NCBI GenBank assembly: GCA_020740775.1
Contig: JAHEWK010000036.1
Location: forward strand, 124,001-188,000
Direction: 5' to 3'
DNA: 64,000 bases
Source: Ilyonectria destructans
Taxonomy: Eukaryota > Ascomycota > Sordariomycetes > Hypocreales > Nectriaceae
Of the stretch, positions 9,975 through 19,288 are shown piece by piece; within the stretch, counting starts at the first letter, position 1; the number at the start of each line of letters is the position of its first letter. The position numbers and the translations under genes are program-made. Under the pieces are notes generated by a model that made no database searches, had not been told where the DNA came from, and was given only the letters and a program-made list of their open reading frames with translations.

Positions 9975-11024
9975 CTATATAGGCCTGTACACGCCCGTAT
10001 AGGGATAGACGGGGATGTACATACTAGTCTCCTCGTCAAGATCGTCGGCGACCTGGTAGAAGACGTCCGCGAGCCTACGGAGGTGCTTGGGGGGGACCTT
10101 ACGGATGACGTCGAGAATGTCATCGTCATCGTCTAGGGCCCGACGCTTACGGCCGCGGCCGGCTGTGGCCTTACGGCTCCGCTTCGTACCCTTAGGCTTA
10201 GCATCTCCATCCTTGGCTAACAACATGTCAGAACGGGGGAGAGCGGGCGAGAGCGGGGACAAACGGGGGCGTACATACCATAGAGAGTGCAGCGCTTGGC
10301 CGCGGAGTTGTAGCGACAGTTCGCACAGGCGCCGTTGATCTGAACGCAGCAGTCAAACGGGCCTAGGCCCCTCTGGCAAGGGCCGCACGCGTCCGTTCCG
10401 GACCGCAAGTTGCCGTACAGATGGTGGAAGGCCGCGTCACAATTGGCACCCCGCCGAAGGTTGAGAGTGCTGAAAAAAACCGCTCCGTCCGCGCCCGGAT
10501 GGGTACGGACGCCCATGATGCGCTTGATCTGACATGAGCGTGAGCGTCTGTTATCATATGATGCTGTACGGCTACGGACGGAAGCGGAAGACAAACCTTG
10601 ACGTAGTTCTGGGCGAGCGTACGAACGGCCGCGGAAACATTCTTGGAGACGTCTGGCGAACGGGTCAGAGGCGGGCGTGAGCGGGCAAAGTAGGCAAGAA
10701 CGGGAGCGTACGCTTGAGGGCCCAGGCGGTCAAATGCTCGCCAACGGTCTCATCCGGCTGGCCCTGCTCAAGCTCCGTGTTCGGGAGCCGATGACCATGA
10801 ACGCGAGTGTCCGGGGGCTTCCAGCTTGGATGGCTGGGGGGAAGCCAGGGTTGGAAGTCGGACAGCTCGGAGCAGGCGCGTTCGCTCTCAGGACCGCTCG
10901 GGGCTGGATTGGCGAGATCAAAAGCGTTTGGGGCCGGATTGGCAAGATCAGAAACGTTCGACGCCGGACCGGTTCCGGACGTGCCCTTTACACCCATTCC
11001 ACCCTTACCAGATCCACGGGCCAT
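9975..11024 (-). CDS. DUF3716-like cysteine-rich protein carried by the transposon
   Basis: Four exons on the minus strand, 11024-10712, 10652-10597, 10528-10279 and 10216-9975, join in frame through introns of 59, 68 and 62 nt to 286 aa. Exon 1 is Pro/Ala-rich with repeated DLANPAP words. Exon 3 has the cysteine module CGPCQRGLGPFDCC, then GACANCRYNSAAKRC. The order C-x2-C, G-P-F-x-C, G-A-C-x-N-C, C is what I associate with DUF3716, a family of unknown function common in Aspergillus-type genomes. A basic RKRR stretch and an acidic run follow in exon 4, suggesting nuclear localisation and DNA binding. The last exon boundary is uncertain: a GTATGT at about 10023 could be a donor to an alternative acidic tail. 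Confidence 0.7.
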
Positions 11025-11618
11025 CGTCGTTGGAGGTGTTCGGTCGTGTTTGGGAGCGGAGCCCTACGGAAGGTTATACGAAAATGGCTATCGATAAACC
11101 GGGGCTGTACGCAAAATGTTAGTATGTGCGTGGCGCCGAACGGGTGCGTGAAAAGACGGGTAAAATGCGAATGAAGTTGAGATCGAGGCCGGAAGAAACC
11201 GTGTGGAACCGTACGGGACCGTACGCTATGTGAATTTCATGGGGAAGGTGGGGCAAACAACAATTTTTGGGCAACTGCGGAAACTGCTGAAGGCCAGAAA
11301 GGCAAGAACCAGTCACAATTGAGCGCCTGCACGGAAGCGATCGCGGTAGTCCATTTCTGGACAGTTCTGAACGCGAAAAGGACACTGCTTATTCTCCCGA
11401 TCGGCTAGCGTATGCAGCAAGAGGGTATTATGCGGGCACGGGGTGGAAATGCAGTGGTCGGGGTTATAAGGGGCTGGAAAGCCCGGGATATAGTAGAAGA
11501 CCCATAGTTCCTGAAATTTCAAGTGATTCTATTGGCTTCTGTCTAATTGGGACTAGCGGCTTCCATCTAGCCAGTGATTGCCAGTGCCCGCGGCTGCCGT
11601 GGACCTATCCAAAAAATC
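11025..11618. other. Right subterminal region of the 5.4-kb transposon
   Basis: Promoter side of the DUF3716-like gene plus about 500 bp without a supported ORF. Paired CCGTACGG/GTACGC words lie near 11205-11225. Confidence 0.5.
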
Positions 11619-11651
11619 GTTTTGACCCAGTGTAAGATATAGCCTTCCGTA
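11619..11651 (-). repeat. Right terminal inverted repeat, 33 bp
   Basis: Perfect inverted copy of 6267-6299; followed by CATACT at 11652-11657. Confidence 0.95.
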
Positions 11652-12882
11652 CATACTCCCCGTCTGGAGGACGACCCCCATCGCCATCCTCCATCGGGAA
11701 AGTGGGATACGTCCTATCGCCCAACTTCTCGAAGCACGTCGATACCGCTTCTCCGCCCGACTTAAATCCCTTGATGAGGCACATCCCCTCGCGAAGCGCA
11801 CGCTTCCACCCAGACAACCCACCTACCACCCGCTCATCAAGCGGAAGTACCAAACTCTATCAGAGAGCAGCTTCAAGACCCGTCTCCGACGGACTAATGA
11901 GCTCCTCGCACCCTGTCCACGCCCGGCTCTCATGCAAAAACGCTTCGACAAGGAACAGGACACACCCCTACAGACGGCAGCGAAAGAGGAATCGGCCGAG
12001 GCCTTCCTCCGGTGGGCTGAGACAGTAGGCCCAACCACTCTGATCGTATACTCAGACGGCTCCTTGTCCTCGGAAGGAGCAGCCAGCTATGGGTTTGCTA
12101 TTCACCAGAAGGACCTTTCCATCTACGACGGCTCGGGCCGTCTTGGACCTGCCGAGGTGTTTGATGCTGAAGCTACAGGAGCACTGGAGGGCCTCAAGGC
12201 CGCTCTGAACCTCCCAGGATCAGCGACACGGGACATCGTAGTCTGTCTAGACAACCTGGCAGCCGCAACATGCCTACGGGGCACACCGTCTGATTCCTCA
12301 CAAAAAGTCTTCCTCGAGTTCCAGGCGCTGGCTACATCTCATGGTGCCACACAGGTGCGCTGGATACCTGGCCACACAAACATCCCCGGCAACGAACAAG
12401 CCGATAAACTAGCAAAAGCAGCTTCCTCGCTGCCACAGCCGGAGGGCGCTCAGCCGACGCTGGCATACCTGCGGAAGATGGCGAGGCAACAACCGAAGGA
12501 AGCCTTCGAAGCATGGTGGTTCACTTCCGCCCCCGAGCAATACAAGAGATTTAAACTCAAGGCAACTATACGCTGCCCGCCAGAGCTCTCGCTCCCTCGG
12601 GCTGCTCTGCACCATTTACTCGCAGCAAGATCCCTCCATGGGGATTTCGCTGCATACCACGAACGATTCAATCACGACGACGCCCGAGTTACCTGCTCGT
12701 GCGGTCGACGCAAAGCACCTGACCATGTCTTCTACTGCAGAAAAGTACCGCGGCGGTGTCGAATAAGGCTTGTCCCTTCGCCGACCGCAGCAGTCAACCT
12801 CGCAACTGGAAGAAATTTCGACAAGTACACCAAGCTTGCCAAATCAAGCGCCTTCTTCGAAAAGATTTGTCCTCGTCACTAG

Positions 12883-13267
12883 ACGAGGCAGACCTGAGAC
12901 CCACTCATGTCTCCTCCTCTCCCTTTATTCTCTCTTCTCTTTGTTCCTTTCTTTAATCACACAGGCTCGGCTGCCTCGTGCAGCCACGCCAATGCCCTTC
13001 CCAGTCTCCTTAAAGACTAACCCATGTAGCGGCTACTGCTTTGACAGCCGCGCCTGGTCATCCCGCTGACGGGTAGCAGGCTCGATACAATGCGCCTTTG
13101 AGCCGATGATATGCTGGATAGTGGTCTGTACTGTATTTTGCGAAAGCATCGCGTAGAATTTTTAGCATTAGAGACTCTAGCTCAGCACGTCCTGTGCCCC
13201 AATAGGGGACTTTTCGGGCCTCACGGCCCTCCGGACGAAAAATATACAAACAAACAAATACAAACAA
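12883..13267 (+). other. LINE 3' UTR with serial hairpins and A-rich tail
   Basis: Contains short stem-loops: GGCTGCCTCGTGCAGCC (about 12969-12985), a GCGGCT...AGCCGC stem (about 13029-13051), CCCGCTGACGGG (about 13063-13074), and a stem closing TTTTCG...CGAAAA around GGGCCTCACGGCCC (about 13210-13240). The last lies directly before the CAAACAAA-type tail. Such 3' structures can be the reverse transcriptase recognition site. Confidence 0.65.
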
Positions 13268-13282
13268 ACCGTCGCCTGCAGT
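13268..13282. repeat. LINE target-site duplication, right copy
   Basis: Same 15 bp as 5718-5732, at the end of the A-rich tail. Confidence 0.9.
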
Positions 13283-15240
13283 CTCCCCTTTGCTCATGTT
13301 GAACAGCCTGCCTTTCGCGACTTTATCCGGTACATTTGTCCGGCTGCGGATGACTTCCTCCCGAGATCTGGTGATACGGTTAAAAATGATTTACAATGGG
13401 GCTACGACAACAAAAAGGTGTTTGTAAAGCGAGCTCTGCAAAATGCCCTTTCCTCGATCCACATTGTTCCCGACAATTGGACAACGCCAAATTGTTTGGG
13501 CGTAATCGGATTCACAGTTCAATTCGTTACTGAAGATTACGGCTTGCAGTCCCTTGTGGTGAGGATAAAAGAATTGGAAGGTCAGCACAGCGGCGACAAC
13601 ATGGCAGAAGCCATCATGGAGTTCATACGAGAATATGGGATTGCTTCAAAAGTTGGATACTTCATGATGGATAACGCTAGCAACATGAACACCATGATTG
13701 ACAGGATCTCCGACGACTTGGAACACGAGTTCGATGTTTTTTACGACCCTCTTCCACACCGACTTCGTTGTTTTGGCCACATCATTAATCTGGCCGTGAT
13801 GGAGTTTCTCATAGGAAAACGACCACCGACGACAGATTCCTACCGTGGGCCGTCCGACGAGGAAATTGAGCAATGGAGAAAGCGAGGGGCGATAGGAAAA
13901 CTTCATAATATCGTGATCTACATCATGTGGACCCCTCAGCGGCTTCAAACGTTTACTGCTCTCAGCGACGGTCTGAGGTTACGGCGCGACAACGACACTC
14001 GTTGGAATTCGTGGTACAAAATGGTTGAGTGGGTACTCAGGCCAAAAGTCCGGCAAGCCATCACAATATTTTGTGCGCAAGAGCCGGCCCTGCAAGGGGA
14101 TGTGCTGACTTCCTCTGACTGGGTAACTTTGGCCGAGACTCACAAATTTCTTGAGCCATTTCACGATGCTACAATAGCCAACGAAGGCATGGGAGACTCC
14201 ATATCTGACGTTCTGCCTACTATGGATTATCTCCTGCATCACATCGAGGCCGCCAAGAAGGCCACCACCCTACCCCACTTGGCTACAATGATGGAGACTG
14301 CCTGGGCCAAACTGGCCGACTACTATGAATTGACGGAAGATTCACCGGTCTATTCAGCAGCTACAGTATTACATCCTTTTCTCAAGTGGGCTTACATGGA
14401 AAAGACTTGGGAGGACAGGAATGAGTGGATTGAGAAAGCTAAAGCTCGTGTGGGGGAACTGTGGAGGGAGACATACAAGTCAACCACCTCCTCCTTCCCT
14501 GTTTTTCGACCAAGCTCGGCCCAAGGGCCATCAACAGGACGACCAAATGGGTACAAAATGTGGATGAAAGAGCAAAAGGCTACGATTTTCAACATGGATG
14601 ATGACGAGTACGAAGTGTACTGCCGCGAGCCTGTGCTGATGGTACCGGACCCGTTGAAATGGTGGCTAGAATCGGCCCAGCGAAGGCGATTCCCTAACTT
14701 ATCCTTGATGGCCATCGACATTCTGTCGATTGCGCCTATGTCTACTGAGACAGAGAGACTCTTCTCCAAAGCCAAACTTACGGTAACTGACCAACGAGGA
14801 TCTATGAATATTGAAACTTTGAATCTCTTGGAATGTTTGCGATCCTGGGACAGGAGCGCTCTGATAGTCCCTTCAGAAGTAAGCATTCGGCTTCGTGAGG
14901 TTTTCGATTGTCTAATTATGGACTCTAGTGTTGCTATGTTGATCCGGCAGCTACGGGTGCTATCTCTGATGCTTATGATTCAGAACGTGAAAAGGAAGGT
15001 GGCGGAGGAGACATTTCGACGATGGCATCAGGGGGCTTGGATGTCACACACGAGGGAGGATAAGTGGGGGCAACTGAGTGCTTGATTCCATGTAGTTCAT
15101 TCTTTATATCATGATAGCGTCTGTATAGCGACGGAATTGCATTGTGTGCTTATGGAGGTACTCCGTGATGGCTTGGACCACTATTATCGTGATGCCTTCA
15201 ACATTGGAGGCAGGTACGGAGAAGGGTCACATGTCACGTG

Positions 15241-15512
15241 TCTAGACTATTAGTCTAGACCGCAGTTTGCACTGCAGTCTGGGGTGACGGTGACGGACGG
15301 ACCGATAGTTCAGTCTGCATATCTCGGTTAGACTGCCAGTCCAGTCTGCACATCTCGGTTAGACTGCCAGTCCAGTCTGCACATCTCAGTCAGACTGCTA
15401 GTCCAGTCTGACCAAAGTCAAACGGACTGCTAGTTTAGTCTAGGCAAGTCAAACGGACTAAATGGGCAGTCTGAGGTGTCCAGACGGACTGATTGGACTA
15501 TTAGGAGCGCTG
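15241..15512. repeat. hAT right terminal region with subterminal repeats
   Basis: A near-perfect palindrome TCTAGACTATTAGTCTAGA (about 15241-15259) is followed by tandem copies of a unit containing AGACTGCCAGTCCAGTCTGC (about 15331-15400) and related words, ending at the terminus GGACTATTAGGAGCGCTG (15495-15512). Same design as 1462-1771. Confidence 0.7.
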
Positions 15513-15594
15513 GGTGACTCCGCCTCGAGTAGTCTTTTCCGCATGTTTCACACGCAAACCGGGATCCGGCGGAATTACTTGACGAGGCTGACAT
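15513..15594 (-). pseudogene. First exon of a C2H2 regulator, cut by the hAT insertion
   Basis: Minus-strand ATG at 15594 opens a 27-codon reading that parallels residues 1-27 of the intact regulator at 53449: Met-Ser-x-Ser-Ser-Ser-Asn-Ser-Ala-Gly-Ser, then F-x-C-x2-C-G-K-x-Y and R-x-S-H. The hAT right end starts in the next codon, before the zinc-binding histidines. The upstream region, including the 19-bp minisatellite, is also shared with the intact gene. The rest of the gene should lie beyond the hAT left end but is not seen in this window. Confidence 0.75.
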
Positions 15595-15636
15595 GTTGCG
15601 CATATGCGAGGTAGATAGCTGAGCTGAGGCAGGCAG

Positions 15637-15860
15637 ATGTTGTGGGTTTTCTTCCTGCTTTTATGGGTTTTCTTCCGGCTTATGAGTTTTCTTCCGGCTT
15701 GTGTGGGTTTTCTTCCGGCTTGTGAGTTTTCTTCCGGCTTGTGGGTTTTCTTCCAGCTTGTGTGGGTTTTCTTCCGGCTTGCGGGCGTTCTTCCAGCTGG
15801 TGGGGTTTCTTCCAGCTTGTGTGGGTTTTCTTCCGGCTTGCGGGCGTTCTTCCATCCAAT
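15637..15860. repeat. Minisatellite, 19-bp unit GTGGGTTTTCTTCCGGCTT, copy A
   Basis: About eleven imperfect units, upstream of the broken regulator exon. The unit is not a multiple of three and rotates frame, so the Lys/Pro/Glu-rich ORFs over it on the minus strand are artefacts. The same array is at 53493-53655. Confidence 0.85.
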
Positions 15861-16129
15861 CGGGTACCTGCGACCTCTGGGTAAAACAAAGTTCAGCCTC
15901 ACCGTGTTTTCTACCACAATTTACCCCTGTGACTGTGTTTAATTATATCAATTCGTTGAGGTTCGGCACTTGCGAATCTGTGCCCTATTAGTGAGACGGC
16001 TTTGTAAGCGACTAGCAGCGGATTGCCAGGCTATCGCTGCCTCATTGGGGAAGGGAGAGCTACCACGTAATACTCGGCATTTCGAGCCTCGACTCCTATG
16101 AGATATCTTTCACCGGTCTTTTTGCATGT

Positions 16130-16300
16130 GCACTTTACCCCGTAAAACTACGGCGAGCTGTAATAGTTGCCAATTGCGGGGAACACAGAGCATGCGGCGG
16201 GGACGGGGTCCGCGGAAGCGGCATAGGTAACTCGCTTCGCCCAACAACCTAGCGCTAGAACTGATGGACTAGCCGAAATTACAATCTGCGGCGAAACCCT
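16130..16300. repeat. Distal part of the duplicated regulator upstream region, copy A
   Basis: A block including GGCGGGGACGGGGTCCGCGG, TAACTCGCTTC and GAAATTACAAT recurs at 53815-53905, so the duplicated segment extends well beyond the exon and minisatellite. Confidence 0.65.
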
Positions 16301-17565
16301 GGCATTTTGAGGTTCATTCCATCTCCGGAACTGAGTTCCTGTGGGCAGACGTTTTTGGGGAAGGCGGGGTGGCGGCAACGGACACGAGGGCAACCCCGCT
16401 CATACGGTACTTGTTGCTGAATTCTTGTTGCTGAATTCTCGTTGCTGAATTCTCGTTGCTGACGCGTGCTCTGCAAAGTCGCCGTAACCCCCAGGGCTGC
16501 GCAAGTATATATTAGCCGCCCGGAGGAAAGCCGACAGGTCCGTCGGGCTGTTTTCGAACGTTCCCCTGACCATGGTGCGGAGAAGGGAAAACGTCAACCC
16601 CCGCCCGAAGGAGCCGACGCTAGCAAGAGCGACGTGATAAACGAACACGGTGGCCCACATTACTAGTACCGAGTAACTTACGGTTCGGCAAGTGCCCGAT
16701 CCTGGAAGAAGCAGGGTCTCCGTAAATCAAAGTGCTTAGCCTCGTTCGTGCCTGAATCCGATGGTTTGGGTCATATCTGTAGTTAATGCTGACAGCGACA
16801 TCCATGTATGAAGGGGCAGTGCAATGTACGGTGGTCGAGCGCTTCGGCCTTTTTCATTTCTCGTTCTCGTTTCTCGTTTCTCGTTCTCGTTTCTCGTTCT
16901 TAACCCCCGCTCTGACGTCACCTGTGGGATCACGCTACGGTGTGTCCCTGGCGTTCATGACATCCTATTAGATACGCACAAATATGATGGGGTGGGTGTA
17001 TCAAAGTGTGGACCAGAATGTGGTGATGTTATTTGATTGTGGACTTAATTCTTTTATCAGTTCTGTCAGGGTGGGGTTGGTTCAATTTCCCTCTGGATAC
17101 AAGAATATTATTGTGATAAAGGAAAGTGGAGCCCATTCCCAGCCGCCAATCTAACAGCTCTAAGGCCCACTTTTGATCTAATTACAGGCACCTACAATCT
17201 TGAGATTTCTGGACCGCCAAGTTTCTCATGGCCATCGAAGCACCAAAAAAGTCGATTCCCCAGAAATCTTGACATTCTCGACCTGTCGGGGCAGGGGCCG
17301 CGCAAGAAAGCTGCGCTGCGCTGCAGGGTTCTCTGGGGCGCAATCTCAGCGAACACCTTCCCTATTCGGGACTCTTCCTACGAAGGACGACACTTTCTGG
17401 TCCTTGGCTTAGGGGGACAATCTGCTCCTTATATGGGCAGCTCGCAAGCCCAAATTCTTCTTGATATGTGTGTCCTTTTCTCGTTGGTCTTCTTCTTCTT
17501 TCTTTGGTTCTTGTCCCTGTTTGCGCATAAACCTTTCTCCAAGCTATCGTGCACATTCTCTCACT
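16301..17565. other. Intergenic region with two short tandem repeats
   Basis: Four units of about 14 bp (GTTGCTGAATTCTC) lie at 16407-16460, and a TTCTCG-type repeat at 16858-16905. The pyrimidine-rich 17440-17560 region is probably the desaturase promoter and leader. No gene seen. Confidence 0.5.
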
Positions 17566-19288
17566 ATGGCGCCGTCAAAGAAACAGACTGTACTGTGTCC
17601 TGAGGAGATCTATCGGCTGATCGACGATGGCGACGCAATTGTTATTCTCGACAGAAAAGTCTTGAAATTAAACTCATGGCTGCAGTATCATCCAGGAGGC
17701 GACAAGTGTATCTTACACATGGTTGGTAGAGATGCGAGCGATGAGATTGTTGCGTAAGTTCCTGTGCGTGCTCCCGGAAAAATATCACGAGACTGATGAG
17801 AATTGTCAATTGGTTAGATTCCATCCTGAAGATGTGAGGACGAAAATGCTACGTTATCAAATTGGCGTTTTCGTAAACAGATGGGAGAATGTTCTTCCAC
17901 CGATCCAGAGAGGACCAGTTGAGGAGACCATCGAGATAGACGTCGATGGAACCGATTCAGGTACCCTGAGCAGCGCTTGCTCTAATATATTTGATGACGA
18001 CCGCCTAAGTCCAAATCTCACTCGTCGCCGAGTGCGAACCGGCTCCATCTCTTCCCTTTCGTCAGTCTCCGACACAGAATCTACTTCTCCTGAGAAGACT
18101 GATGTCAAGAATGACACTAAGCTGCCCAAGCTTCCCGAACTGACCTCAGAATCAACCGACTCGACCCCGCCCATGGACCAAGAAAAGCTTGACGAAATAG
18201 CTGTTTCATTCCGCAACCTCATCACCAAACTAAAAGGCCAAGGTCTCTACAATTGCAATTACCGGGCTTATTTCAGCGACGTTGCCAGAATAACGACCAT
18301 CTTCGCCATCATGGTCTTCTTCCTCCACAAAGGATGGTATGTCACCTCCTCAGTCTTCATGGGTGCCTTCTGGCATCAACTCGTCTTCATTGCCCACGAT
18401 GCAGGCCACAAAGGCATCACGCACAATTACCACATCGACACTCTCATCGGCATGACAGTTGGAAATCACCTTGGTGGCCTATCCATGGGCTGGTGGAAAC
18501 GCTCCCACAACATCCACCATGTCATCACCAACGACCCTGCTCACGATGAAGGTATCCAACATCTCCCATTCATGGCTGTCTCAACCGAGTTCTTCAAATC
18601 GCTGTACTCGACCTACCACGACCGAGTCATGACCTACAACGCATTCGCCCAAACCGTTGTCCCGTATCAGAAATACCTGTATTACCCCCTACTCTGCTTC
18701 GGCCGCTTCAATCTCTACGTCCTATCCCTAGAATTCATCTTCAGGGACAAAGGCCCGAAGTCAAACAGATGGCACCGGTTTTACGAGCTCTCAGGACAGG
18801 TCTTCTTCTGGTTCTGGTTCGGCTACCTCATCATGTGGTGTACCATCCCAACCTGGACCCAACGCTTTCTTTTCCTCATGATCTCACATATGGTCACCAT
18901 GCCCCTTCACCTCCAATTCACCCTTTCGCACTTCGCCATGTCAACCATCACGCCCGGCCGCAACGAACCCTGGGCCATGCAGCAGCTACGCACGACTATG
19001 GATGTCGATTGCCCGGCTTGGTTGGACTGGATGCACGGCGGTTTGCAGTTCCAGGCTGTCCATCACCTGTTCCCGACGATGCCGAGACATAATCTCAGGA
19101 AGGCGAGTGAAGAGGTCAAGGTTTGGTCCAAGGAGACAGGGGTCAAATATGAAGTCTATGGCTTCGTGGAGTGTAACGGCCGGGTGCTAGGGAGATTAGA
19201 GGAGGTCGGACGACAGGCGAGGTATTTGCGGCAGTGTCAGGAGCGGGTACTTGCCGAAGGGGCTTTCTTAAGGGGAGATTGGGAATGA
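17566..19288 (+). CDS. Delta-8 sphingolipid desaturase, cytochrome b5 fusion
   Basis: Two exons, 17566-17753 and 17818-19288 (64-nt GT-AG intron), give 552 aa. The enzyme introduces a double bond at C8 of the long-chain base of ceramides in the ER, with electrons from its own cytochrome b5 domain. The b5 domain is N-terminal, with heme motif HPGG at 42-45 and a second His at 65. A Ser/Asp/Glu-rich linker (about 100-170) follows, then a membrane desaturase with three histidine boxes: HDAGH (256-260), HNIHH (293-297) and QAVHH (475-479). Gln replaces the first His of the last box, typical of front-end desaturases. This domain order and length separate it from delta-9 fatty acid desaturases, which carry b5 at the C-terminus. 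It is the first of four sphingolipid genes in the window. Confidence 0.88.

Larger units (their letters stand above)
6267..11651. mobile_element. 5,385-bp DNA transposon with integrase-like DDE transposase (IS3EU-like?)
   Basis: Perfect 33-bp terminal inverted repeats, 6267-6299 and 11619-11651, begin TACGGAAGGCTATATC. A 6-bp target duplication, CATACT, flanks both. The element carries three genes: unknown 401-aa protein (+), DDE-integrase transposase (-) and a DUF3716-like protein (-). The short word GTACG/CGTAC, also present at the termini, is scattered at high density across it, unlike the flanks. The integrase type of transposase and the 6-bp duplication fit eukaryotic IS3-like (IS3EU) elements, but I could not confirm the superfamily. 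Perfect ends, intact frames and an exact duplication indicate recent insertion. Confidence 0.9.
5736..12882 (+). pseudogene. LINE reverse transcriptase C-terminus plus RNase H, split by a DNA transposon
   Basis: The first block, 5736-6266, contains the RT catalytic box GYADDTAIL and the region after it. The second block, from 11658 to 12882, continues in the same frame after one CATACT is removed and no stop intervenes. It holds an RNase H domain: Asp in IVYSDGS (about 12043), Glu in DAEATGAL, Asp in CLDNLAAA, and the WIPGHTNIPGNEQAD segment near 12361-12402. A CCHC-like knuckle (CSCGRRKAPDHVFYC) lies near the end. ORF1, the endonuclease and the RT fingers are missing through 5' truncation. 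Family placement (Tad1-like) rests on the RT-RNase H-knuckle order and fungal context. Confidence 0.85.
5733..13267 (+). mobile_element. 5'-truncated Tad-like LINE, itself interrupted
   Basis: Starts abruptly within the reverse transcriptase at the YADD box and runs through an RNase H domain, a stop at 12880-12882, a 3' UTR with several hairpins, and an A-rich CAAACAAATACAAACAA tail abutting the right target duplication. Without the inserted DNA transposon and one CATACT copy it is about 2.1 kb. 5' truncation, a variable-length target duplication and an A-rich 3' tail are what target-primed reverse transcription leaves. Confidence 0.9.
5226..15085 (+). pseudogene. hAT transposase gene split by a LINE insertion
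   Basis: Codons 5226-5732 (169 aa) and 13283-15085 (600 aa plus stop) belong to one open frame of 769 aa once the LINE and one copy of the 15-bp target duplication are removed; no other frame break was seen. The N-terminal piece has a BED-type zinc finger (W-x-C-x2-C near 5449-5465, then N-H-L-R-K-E-H near 5523-5543). The C-terminal piece has the RNase H-like hAT core (MMDNASN near 13663-13683; R-C-F-G-H-I-I-N-L near 13768) and the dimerisation motif PMSTETERLFSKA near 14737-14775. The insertion falls between codons Ser169 and Leu170. It is inactive as it stands. Confidence 0.85.
5226..15512 (+). mobile_element. Outer hAT transposon of a three-level nest
   Basis: The element contains a hAT transposase split by a LINE at 5733-13267. 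Its right end is at 15512, preceded by a block of AGTCTGGAC-like subterminal repeats (15241-15500) and the terminal GGACTATTAGGAGCGCTG. The host sequence resumes at 15513 inside a C2H2 regulator exon, where GGTGACTC (15513-15520) would be one copy of the 8-bp target duplication. The left end could not be located; 5226 is only the start codon. Confidence 0.75.

Noticed and set aside
15501..15917. Long minus-strand ORF rich in Lys/Pro/Glu over the minisatellite
   Set aside because: The 19-bp unit rotates frame, several overlapping ORFs look similar, and the true coding start (15594) is in a different context.
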